A stretch of DNA of 64,000 nt from Bacillota bacterium. GTDB taxonomy: Bacteria; Bacillota; Clostridia; Lachnospirales; Lachnospiraceae. The stretch spans positions 124,001 to 188,000 of the forward strand of contig JAEWYQ010000025.1 of the NCBI GenBank assembly GCA_023395555.1. The letters run 5' to 3'. The notes under the pieces are model-generated. The model was not told the origin of the DNA. It did no database searches and worked only from the letters and a program-made list of their open reading frames with translations. Both the position numbers and the translations under genes were made by a program. Below, piece by piece: positions 27,012-34,259 of this stretch; position 1 is the first letter of the stretch, and each line of letters opens with the position of its first letter.

Positions 27012-27469
27012 GCGGCTTTAAATAGATTATAAACCATGACATCGTGTCAATGTCAAACATTTTGTAAAAGTAACCAATAATCAAGAAATTACTTTTTCCC
27101 TTAACCCTGTAAAAATTATTCATAAAATTATTTGTTCTCAGACAAAAAATAACGCTCATCCAACATCATAGGTGAGCGTTATATGAAATTTGGTATAAAA
27201 AAACGGCGCAATCGCACCGAAAACTGCTAAAAAAATGTTAAGAAATAAAACCCCTTGATACTTGACGTTAATTGTATATATACACTACCATGCAAATGGC
27301 AAACTGTCAAGCATTTTTATGAAAAATAGAGAATAAACGAGTTTGCTTCTACCTTTAACGGTGAGTAGGTATTCCCTTCCCGCATTATATGTTTTGCATA
27401 ATGAACCTTATGCTGTATAATAAAATTCTGGTGTAAATCCATTCGTTTTTCCGATGGGAGAGAAGATAT
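27012..27469. other. intergenic region: MerR promoter plus strong hairpin
   Basis: Besides the MerR promoter, AACGCTCA (27151-27158) and TGAGCGTT (27173-27180) form a perfect 8-bp stem. Read on the minus strand it is followed by ATTTTTTG, so it would terminate leftward transcription. No convincing gene was found between 27181 and 27469. Confidence 0.5.
27026..27056 (-). promoter_or_regulatory. MerR-type promoter with 19-bp spacer and operator dyad
   Basis: On the minus strand, TTGACA (27056-27051) and TATAAT (27031-27026) are 19 bp apart. The dyad TGACAT-N7-ATGTCA overlaps the -35 and spacer. An over-long spacer with a central dyad is the hallmark of promoters activated by MerR proteins. Confidence 0.75.
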
Positions 27470-27604
27470 ATGATAACACTTCAAAATATCAAGAAGACTT
27501 TCCGTGTCGCAAAACGGGCTGGCTTCGGTTGGAGGTGTTTCTGTTTTCGGCATAACCGCCGAAGAAATGGTCACGGCTCTTTATACGAGGAGTATTATAT
27601 ATGA
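27470..27604 (+). pseudogene. ABC-2 transporter ATPase reduced to its two ends
   Basis: ATG 27470 gives MITLQNIKKTFRVAKRAGF, the usual first 19 residues of ATPases that serve ABC2_membrane_6-type permeases. The frame then turns to nonsense, but a neighbouring frame reads FGITAEEMVTALY, a typical C-terminal end of such an ATPase. About 290 codons, including the Walker motifs, must be deleted. The remnant ends inside the start of the downstream permease gene, where the intact ATPase gene would have been coupled. Confidence 0.7.
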
Positions 27605-28401
27605 AAAAATATCTGGCGATCTTTCGCATACGTTTTATACATAGCGTGCAATACCGCATAGTCGTGTTTTCGCATTTATTTACCGGGTTTCTGTGGGGAT
27701 TGATGCTGGTTCTTGCTTATACGGCTTTTTACCGCACTAATCCGGATGCCTTGCCTATGACGCTGTCACAAACGGTCTCATATATGTGGATGCAGCAAAC
27801 ACTCTTGATATTGTTTTCGGTGGTATTCGCGGACGAGGAAATCGAAGCGTCCATCGAAAACGGTTCCATAGCCTATGAACTTATACGCCCTGCTGATCTG
27901 TATTGGCGCTGGTATACTCGCGCCTGTGCAAGCCGGGCTGCGGTTACCGCATTTCGGCTGCCGCTATTAGTCGCTGTATTTTTCCTGCCGGTTCCTTTTC
28001 ACATGTCACTTCCGCCGGACATTACCCAACTGGTGATGTTCCTGCCTTCCTTGGTGCTGGCGCTGGGCGTTACGGTATCGTTTACCATGCTCATGTATGT
28101 TTCCATGTTCTATACAACCTCATATAGGGGCGTAAGGGTGCTGCTTATAGCGATGACGGCTTTTTTTACAGGAGCTGTGATACCATTTCCTTTTTTCCCT
28201 TCGTCAGTTCGGTCTATTCTTGAAATGCTTCCATTTGCGGCGATGCAAAATATGCCCCTTCGTATATACAGCGGAAACATCGCTGACACTGATGCCTGGA
28301 AGGGGATTGCGTTTCAAGCTTTTTGGCTGGCTGCGCTTATTATCGTCGGAAGGATTACAATGGATCGTGCAATGAAAAAAGTTCTCGTTCAAGGAGGCTG
28401 A
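27601..28401 (+). CDS. ABC-2 type permease, ABC2_membrane_6/DUF990-like, first subunit
   Basis: 266 residues with six predicted membrane segments; starts MKKYLAIFRIRFIHSVQYR, with GAGGAG before ATG 27601. The motif SIENGSIAYELIRPADLYWRW is the conserved cytoplasmic loop of this permease family (usually GxIxxxLxRPxD). It pairs with the next gene, 4 bp downstream, as the two halves of an exporter. The cognate ATPase just upstream is a remnant, so the exporter is probably inactive unless another ATPase substitutes. Confidence 0.8.
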   Translation: MKKYLAIFRIRFIHSVQYRIVVFSHLFTGFLWGLMLVLAYTAFYRTNPDALPMTLSQTVSYMWMQQTLLILFSVVFADEEIEASIENGSIAYELIRPADLYWRWYTRACASRAAVTAFRLPLLVAVFFLPVPFHMSLPPDITQLVMFLPSLVLALGVTVSFTMLMYVSMFYTTSYRGVRVLLIAMTAFFTGAVIPFPFFPSSVRSILEMLPFAAMQNMPLRIYSGNIADTDAWKGIAFQAFWLAALIIVGRITMDRAMKKVLVQGG

Positions 28402-28405
28402 TGAA

Positions 28406-29182
28406 ATGTCGCTTTACCTAAAGTTTTTTCTGATCCACTTAAAAAGTGAAATGCAGTACAAGACTTCATTCCTCTTTCTTACGGCAGGTAATTTCTTGAT
28501 GCAGTTCTCCACTTTTTTAGGTGTTTATTTCATGTTTTATTTGTTCCACGATGTGGATGGGTTCACATACCCTCAGGTTTTACTTTGCTTTGCTGTTGTC
28601 ATTATGGCGTTTTCTTTTGCGGAGATGTTCGGAAGCGGCTTTGAGCGCCTTTCGCGTATGCTGGCCAATGGTGAGTTTGACCGCGCTTTGGTTAGGCCGA
28701 GAAATATTACATTTCAGATTCTCGTGTCAAGGATGAGTTTTTTCCGAATCGGCGCGACTGCACAATCTGCTATTGTACTTTTTTGGGCGGTTCCGAACAG
28801 CGGCGTTGTTTGGACTTGGGACAAGATATTGACGCTCAGCCTGATGATCATATGCGGAAGTATCATATTCTCTGCACTGTTTCTTATACAGGCGACATTT
28901 GCATTTTTCACTACCGAAGGTCTGGAGTTTATGAATATCCTGACATACGGCGGGCGGGATCACGGGCGTTATCCATATTCCATATATGGTCAGGAAGTAT
29001 TGAGGTTTCTTACGTTCGTAATTCCTCTGGCCTTATTTCAATACTACCCGTTATTGTATCTGTTGGATATGAAGCAAAGCGTATTTTACATGATGACGCC
29101 GTTGTTGGGGTTACTATTTCTTATTCCCGGTTATGTATTTTTCCGATTCGGGTTAAGGCGATATAAATCGACGGGTTCATAA
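28406..29182 (+). CDS. ABC-2 type permease, ABC2_membrane_6-like, second subunit
   Basis: 258 residues with six predicted membrane segments. MLANGEFDRALVRPRNITFQ is the same conserved loop as in the upstream partner, here in the more canonical form (GxFDRxLxRP). GGAGGC lies before ATG 28406. Such two-permease systems export small molecules or peptides with an ATPase encoded in the same operon; that ATPase is deleted here, while both permease frames remain intact, which suggests the loss is recent. Confidence 0.8.
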   Translation: MSLYLKFFLIHLKSEMQYKTSFLFLTAGNFLMQFSTFLGVYFMFYLFHDVDGFTYPQVLLCFAVVIMAFSFAEMFGSGFERLSRMLANGEFDRALVRPRNITFQILVSRMSFFRIGATAQSAIVLFWAVPNSGVVWTWDKILTLSLMIICGSIIFSALFLIQATFAFFTTEGLEFMNILTYGGRDHGRYPYSIYGQEVLRFLTFVIPLALFQYYPLLYLLDMKQSVFYMMTPLLGLLFLIPGYVFFRFGLRRYKSTGS

Positions 29183-29218
29183 AGTTATTTTGCCTCATAA
29201 TCAGATATCGCGGTAAAA

Positions 29219-30109
29219 CTAAGCTTCATATCCGAAAATCGTAATTTGATTTTTACCCGCCGTGCAGATATTAATTTCTATGGCATCTAACTGCACTGTA
29301 TTTCCAAGGCCTAGACCAGTATGTGTCCCGACAAAAGATGTTTGTAAGTTATTGATTACCTCCCAAGGGTCAGATGCTCCCCGTACCATATCTGTAATAT
29401 CATGTTCAAGTGGGGTGGTTAAATAGTTCGCAGACCCTATGATAGACAGACTTATTTCCTGCAAATTAATCCAATCCGCCTGGGCATTTGGCCGCCAATA
29501 AAGAATCATGGAACTAACACCTACAGCAAGAGTTAGATTAAGGCGGCAGTAATATTTTATTATAACCTGTTCAATTTCTAAATACTTGTATTGAGTTGGT
29601 AACATATGATATTCTAAGACAAGTCTCCCCCGGGCTTGAGTAAGCAGAGCTGAGTTTAGAGAAGCCAGTGTCCCGTTGGAAAGCCCGATTGCATTATTAA
29701 CATTAGTGAAATCACTTCTACCATTATAGGCAACCTGAGCAGCGGTTGCAGCACCATAAATATTACATGATACTTCCTCATCTGAAGTACTTAACATAAG
29801 AGGATTACCGGTTGTAAGCTTGAAGGCGGAAGGAAAGGCTTGACTTACAGTACTAAAAGGTTGTGTTATTCTAAGAGATAAAAAATTGGTATCATCATCA
29901 CTTAATAAAATGGATACTGCTAATGGAGCAGATACCTGAACAGAGGTGAGATAAATACTTTTTTGAGGATCCGGTGTCCAAAGAATTGTCTTTGAGGGCT
30001 GTATACCTAAGCTGTAATAATGAATGATATCAGAACTTTTTTTTATAGATAATAGGATTTCGTGGCTTGCTGCCGGTATGCTGCTCTTGACTTGAATATT
30101 ATGATTCAT
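29219..30109 (-). CDS. hypothetical protein, 296 residues, paralogous at its N-terminus to the next gene
   Basis: The N-terminal 125 residues share a pattern with the 123-residue neighbour: (I/L)WTP(D/N)..KSI(Y/F)LT, then QVSAP, and NI.(L/I).GYE at domain ends. The rest is beta-rich (SMILYWRPNAQADWINLQ) and finishes again with GYEA. No signal peptide, membrane segment or catalytic motif is seen. It is the last gene of a four-gene minus-strand cluster with DUF4183 proteins. A structural role on the cell or spore surface is inferred from the company and the beta-rich composition. Confidence 0.5.
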   Translation of the reverse strand: MNHNIQVKSSIPAASHEILLSIKKSSDIIHYYSLGIQPSKTILWTPDPQKSIYLTSVQVSAPLAVSILLSDDDTNFLSLRITQPFSTVSQAFPSAFKLTTGNPLMLSTSDEEVSCNIYGAATAAQVAYNGRSDFTNVNNAIGLSNGTLASLNSALLTQARGRLVLEYHMLPTQYKYLEIEQVIIKYYCRLNLTLAVGVSSMILYWRPNAQADWINLQEISLSIIGSANYLTTPLEHDITDMVRGASDPWEVINNLQTSFVGTHTGLGLGNTVQLDAIEINICTAGKNQITIFGYEA

Positions 30110-30142
30110 TATATAGTTCTCCTTGAATTGTCCATCAATGTA

Positions 30143-30514
30143 TTAGAATTCATAGCCTAAAAGGGTAATATTAACTGTTCCTGCAGTACTGGTTGTAATG
30201 GAGATTGCTTCATCAGGATTAAATTCAATTGGTGAGGGGAAGCTTATACCATAGGTGGCAAGGGTATTGGTAAGAGCGATTGACATAAAGGCGGCATTAT
30301 TTCCTCTATTTAATTGGACAACCAGTGGGGCAGGGGCAGAAACCTGCAATGCGGTGAGGAAAATGCTCTTATCAGTATTAGGTGTCCATATCGGTGTATT
30401 GGTTTGAAGTGTGGTAAAGGTTTGAAACAAGATAATATCAGATGGATATTCTCTTGTAGATATGGGATCTTCTAAATTAAAAACGATACTCATCAGTTTT
30501 GTATTGCTGCCCAT
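30143..30514 (-). CDS. hypothetical protein, 123 residues, single beta domain shared with neighbour
   Basis: ATG 30514 follows ATAGGAG. The protein is almost entirely one beta-rich domain, IWTPNTDKSIFLTALQVSAP through VNITLLGYEF, repeated at the N-terminus of the downstream protein. It has no signal peptide. The 33-bp gap to the downstream gene suggests co-transcription. Family not recognised. Confidence 0.5.
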   Translation of the reverse strand: MGSNTKLMSIVFNLEDPISTREYPSDIILFQTFTTLQTNTPIWTPNTDKSIFLTALQVSAPAPLVVQLNRGNNAAFMSIALTNTLATYGISFPSPIEFNPDEAISITTSTAGTVNITLLGYEF

Positions 30515-30849
30515 TAAAAAACTCCTATCAATATATTTTAAAGTCCATATGATCTCGATTACAGGAACATAATACGCATTCCTGTAATCGGCGAGTACAA
30601 TGCAGATGCAGTTGCTCTCATAACTTATATTACGGGAATATGGTGCATGTTCCTGTAATCAGGGTATGGGAAGCAGATTTATTTTTTTCATAACTATATT
30701 ATAGGAGACAAAAAACATGTACCTATAGTATGGATTGGCGGAGCAAAAACAACGTCTTTTATAGAAAGCTGCTTTACAGCTTCTATATTATATGAATTTA
30801 TTTGGAAAATATTATCCGTATACATTTTTCCGAAATAATAATTTAATTC
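30515..30849. repeat. intergenic region with imperfect tandem palindromic repeats
   Basis: CGATTACAGGAA (30556-30567) and TTCCTGTAATCG (30579-30590) form a perfect 12-bp stem. TTCCTGTAATC recurs at 30650-30660 in a degenerate copy of the same surroundings (CAGAT...TCATAAC.TATATTA). There is no T run, so termination is doubtful; an operator or phase-variable spacer is possible. No gene was found. Confidence 0.5.
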
Positions 30850-33468
30850 TTATATATATAAAGATATAAATTTTACCAAAATAGGAACCTTTTCTATGGG
30901 AGCATATTTGACTGTCAATGTAAGGCTGCCTGGCTCAATGGAATAATTGATACTTGGCTGAAGGACTCCATTCACGAAAAGGCTGCTATATGAAGTTTGT
31001 TTAGGATCCAGAATCCCCCGGTCTCCATAAACCGTTAATTCATCAGCATCGGTATAGGTTTTTTTCCCATTTGACAGGGTATTATACTGATAGGTTTCCG
31101 CCTTGATCAGCTGATTGTCCTTGTCTTTGATTACGAAATATTCAAGAATAATGGGTACATTCTTTTGAGGCGGCTCTGCTATGGTTAGGGTTAGAAGACC
31201 AGTTTCTACAGAATAATTAGTTTCCGGCTGTAAGACCCCATTAATATAGAGGTTAAAGAAGGATACCTCATTTGGATCAGGGATACCATAGTCTCCATAT
31301 ATTAATAATTCATCGGTATTCGTAAATTCTTTTTTAATGCCATTTGAAACGGTATTATATTGATAATCAGAAACATCAAGTATTTTACTGTTTTCCTTAT
31401 GAAAAGAGCCGGTGATTTCTGCCAGTAATACTACTGTGTTTCTGGAGTTTAAAGTTCCGATATCCCAGGTTATGATATTATTTGTTTGGGATATAGTACC
31501 TTTGGTAAGGCTTATGGGTTTAAAACAAGTCAAATCATCGAATAGTAAGGTATCAGTCATGACAATATGATTAACCGGACCATACCCATAATTGGATATT
31601 CTAATCTCAACTCTCCAAGTATTAATTTTATTTGTACTAACTTCCAGGGGACCTGATACAATATACTTCTCAATCCTTAGGTCACCAAATAGATCAGGAC
31701 AATCATTATTTTTATGAATACCAATTGACCTTTCGTGAGCAGATAATAAATGTTCCGGCAGAAAGAAATCGAGACAAGTCTTCAGCTCAAAAATGTCATA
31801 TACGGGGTTAATAACCGGATTGCTGCAGGCAAAAGACGCTGCATATTCGCGTCGGGAAAGAACTTTGACGGGACATCCCGAAGTTATATTGGATATGATA
31901 CATGAATTTGAAGCTGAGCCGCCGGCAATCGCTCTGCTTACTGAGCGGCATCCTGCGGTATTGAATAAACCGTCAACTTCAATAACAGCAGTCAAAGTTT
32001 CATAGGGCAAAAGCCCTCCGATCTTCCATATAATTGAGTTATCAGAGACCGATATTTTACCCAATGTTATAGATTTAATCGTTATGTTCTTAATTTCATC
32101 TAAAAGAATATAGTCTATGACAATGACATCGCTAATAATTTCATCGTCTGTGTTAGTAATATTGAGAGAGAAAGTCCATTTTTTAGGATGGCCTAAGAAG
32201 GTCTTCATAGTTTCATGAAAAACATGGGCCTGTAATAATAATTTCTTTTTTGCTATATTCATCTTTGGAGAAACTGCGATTTGAAAATCCTGAGAAAGAT
32301 TAGAAAAAATTTTCTTTGTTTTCACACTCCCTACGCCTGAGGCAATACCCAGAGTTTTAAATCCGTCCCGGCAGAAGCAGCCTATGATATCTACCATAAG
32401 AACTGAAGTATCTGATTCTCTTAGTACATCAATTTTCCAAAGAAGTTCATTGCCTGATATATTTGCTGCTCCATGAGAGATACTGATGATTTTTATACAT
32501 TTGATATGATCAAGGAACAGGATATCTCTAATTAGGATACCGGATACAATATTAGCACTAAGATTAGATATTTTTATCTCTACCCTCCATAGATTGGCTG
32601 TATTAACATTTACTTTTGCAGGACCTGAGATAATGGTTTGAGTGAGTTCTAATCCTTGACTGACATGGATAGGGTTTATGCAAATAATATCAGTGTTTAC
32701 AGAACCTGAGACGGTATTTCCATATGCCATACATCTGCTAATACAACGAGTTCCTTCCACTTGAAAGAAACCCTCTGTTCTAAAATGAGCAGCGGCGGAT
32801 TCGCATAGATCCAGAGTATCAATATTCCAGGTGATTACCCCATCCTTTATTAATATACTTCCGCAGGAGACAGAGGTATTTTCAATATTAGTGATGAAAT
32901 CCAATAGAATTGTATCGGTTATAACTATATTTGTAATGGGTATACGGCTTATATTACTTATTGTTAAGGTGAATTCCCAGGTTCCGTTACAGCCTGAGGG
33001 AATGCATTCAGGTCCGCACAAAAGAGTACTTTCCAAATGAAGATAATTGCTTATGTCATCCTGTACCCATATATTTACATCTGTTACAGGGCCGCTGGAA
33101 ATTACTCCTGAAGGAAGGATACCTTCAACTAGAGCAGAATTAAGTTTCGTTGATTTTGCACTTTTGTCTTCAAAAGTAATGAAGGAGATAATAATAGTAG
33201 AATCCTTGATAGGAACATCTTCCGTTTTAAGAAGGAGAAGACCTTTTTGGATTTCATAATTTACTTTTGGCTGCAGCACTCCGTTAATAAATAGGCTGAA
33301 AAAAGAGACCTCATTAGGATCGAGGATGCCTCTATCACCATATTGAATTAATTCATCATCGTTGGTATAAATTTTTTTGACTCCATCAGACAGAGTATTA
33401 TATTGATAGACATCTGCATCTATTCGTTTCTTTTTCTGATTTAAAGAAAGTGTGTTATCTCCAAACAT
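30850..33468 (-). CDS. large DUF4183 / DUF11-repeat structural protein
   Basis: 872 residues from ATG 33468, which has GGGGGTGG upstream; the TTG at 33483 overlaps that site. DUF4183-like units occur at the N-terminus (about 20-105) and twice at the C-terminus (about 695-785 and 790-872), each with YQYNT(L/V)S(N/D)G, YGD.GI.DP and INGVLQP. Between them are about four DUF11-like beta repeats (TWRVEI.ISN...DTLLFDD and ITW.IGTL). No signal peptide or sorting signal exists, so it may be assembled on a spore from the mother cell rather than secreted. It is AT-rich and clustered with another DUF4183 gene. Confidence 0.7.
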   Translation of the reverse strand: MFGDNTLSLNQKKKRIDADVYQYNTLSDGVKKIYTNDDELIQYGDRGILDPNEVSFFSLFINGVLQPKVNYEIQKGLLLLKTEDVPIKDSTIIISFITFEDKSAKSTKLNSALVEGILPSGVISSGPVTDVNIWVQDDISNYLHLESTLLCGPECIPSGCNGTWEFTLTISNISRIPITNIVITDTILLDFITNIENTSVSCGSILIKDGVITWNIDTLDLCESAAAHFRTEGFFQVEGTRCISRCMAYGNTVSGSVNTDIICINPIHVSQGLELTQTIISGPAKVNVNTANLWRVEIKISNLSANIVSGILIRDILFLDHIKCIKIISISHGAANISGNELLWKIDVLRESDTSVLMVDIIGCFCRDGFKTLGIASGVGSVKTKKIFSNLSQDFQIAVSPKMNIAKKKLLLQAHVFHETMKTFLGHPKKWTFSLNITNTDDEIISDVIVIDYILLDEIKNITIKSITLGKISVSDNSIIWKIGGLLPYETLTAVIEVDGLFNTAGCRSVSRAIAGGSASNSCIISNITSGCPVKVLSRREYAASFACSNPVINPVYDIFELKTCLDFFLPEHLLSAHERSIGIHKNNDCPDLFGDLRIEKYIVSGPLEVSTNKINTWRVEIRISNYGYGPVNHIVMTDTLLFDDLTCFKPISLTKGTISQTNNIITWDIGTLNSRNTVVLLAEITGSFHKENSKILDVSDYQYNTVSNGIKKEFTNTDELLIYGDYGIPDPNEVSFFNLYINGVLQPETNYSVETGLLTLTIAEPPQKNVPIILEYFVIKDKDNQLIKAETYQYNTLSNGKKTYTDADELTVYGDRGILDPKQTSYSSLFVNGVLQPSINYSIEPGSLTLTVKYAPIEKVPILVKFISLYI

Positions 33469-33541
33469 AGTGACCACCCCCAAGTAAATACATATTCTAA
33501 TATCATATCTATGGCATTAAGAAGTAAGTGATAGAGGAAAA

Positions 33542-33567
33542 GGGATGTGCAAAGGATAGCACATCCC
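33542..33567 (-). terminator. terminator of the small DUF4183 gene
   Basis: GGGATGTGC and GCACATCCC form a perfect 9-bp stem with an 8-nt loop. On the minus strand a T-rich stretch follows. Confidence 0.7.
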
Positions 33568-33578
33568 AAATTTGATAA

Positions 33579-33959
33579 TTAAGTTGTTACTGTGGTGTCA
33601 GAATCAGAGGTCGGAGCAAAGTTAGTTACAATTAGAGTAATTGGAGCTCCAACTGGTATGGTTTCCGCATTATTAACAGTAACCTGGGAACCGTCAGTAT
33701 TAACGGTATATAGACTGGATTGCTGTAATACACCATTTATAAATAGCAGATAATATCCATTGTCTGTAGTAGCAGTTGTAAGATTAGCGGTCATGATATC
33801 GCCGGCATCATCTATAAATTTTGTTGCCGGAATAGTAAGAACACCGCCGGTTCTGTCGTCTTCATTTAGCAGATAGAAATATTTACTGATTTCTGGGTTG
33901 ATGTCAACATCAGTTGTAGTAGTAGCATCGATTACGAGTTTAAATAATTGTGCGGCCAT
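33579..33959 (-). CDS. DUF4183 domain protein, 126 residues
   Basis: A single DUF4183-type domain: KYFYLLNEDDRTGGVLTIPA, then [19 protein letters not shown] and a beta end rich in T and D. ATG 33959 follows GAAGGGGG. There is no signal peptide. The family is common in spore-forming Firmicutes next to collagen-like or other surface proteins. A terminator follows, so it is probably transcribed separately from the large DUF4183 gene. Confidence 0.75.
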   Translation of the reverse strand: MAAQLFKLVIDATTTTDVDINPEISKYFYLLNEDDRTGGVLTIPATKFIDDAGDIMTANLTTATTDNGYYLLFINGVLQQSSLYTVNTDGSQVTVNNAETIPVGAPITLIVTNFAPTSDSDTTVTT

Positions 33960-34139
33960 TATCTATCCCCCTTCTATTTCATTACACTTTAGTATATTGC
34001 GGAAGGTGACGATTTGTTACATATTTCGACTATTGTAATGAAAAATATACATTAATTTCAGAAATATATAAATAAAAGCGTCGGTTTGTTGATAGATACA
34101 CCCGCGGGTACAAATGAATTAGAAAGCAAAAAAGCACCA

Positions 34140-34259
34140 TTAAGTATTCTCTTCGATTATCTGCACAATCTCATTTATCACATCTGCAAACTTACGTATT
34201 TTTGCCGCCATTTTACTGCGCCGTTCTCTATCCTGCAGCGCTTCCGGTGTAATAATCAT
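34140..34259 (-). CDS. 39-residue protein duplicating the C-terminal tail of the upstream MerR fusion
   Basis: ATG 34259 overlaps the stop of the 910-residue gene (ATGA), implying translational coupling. The product, MIITPEALQDRERRSKMAAK and onward, matches the last 38 residues of the upstream protein (LEALQDKEKSGKIAAKIREA) position by position with many substitutions and ends IVQIIEENT against VVRIIEEQTL. It is therefore an old tandem copy of the tail, kept as a separate helical peptide or left from a second gene copy. Confidence 0.5.
   Translation of the reverse strand: MIITPEALQDRERRSKMAAKIRKFADVINEIVQIIEENT

Noticed and set aside
27317..27574. 85-codon minus-strand frame upstream of the ABC-2 permeases
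   Set aside because: No family, no ribosome site, and antisense to the ATPase remnant.
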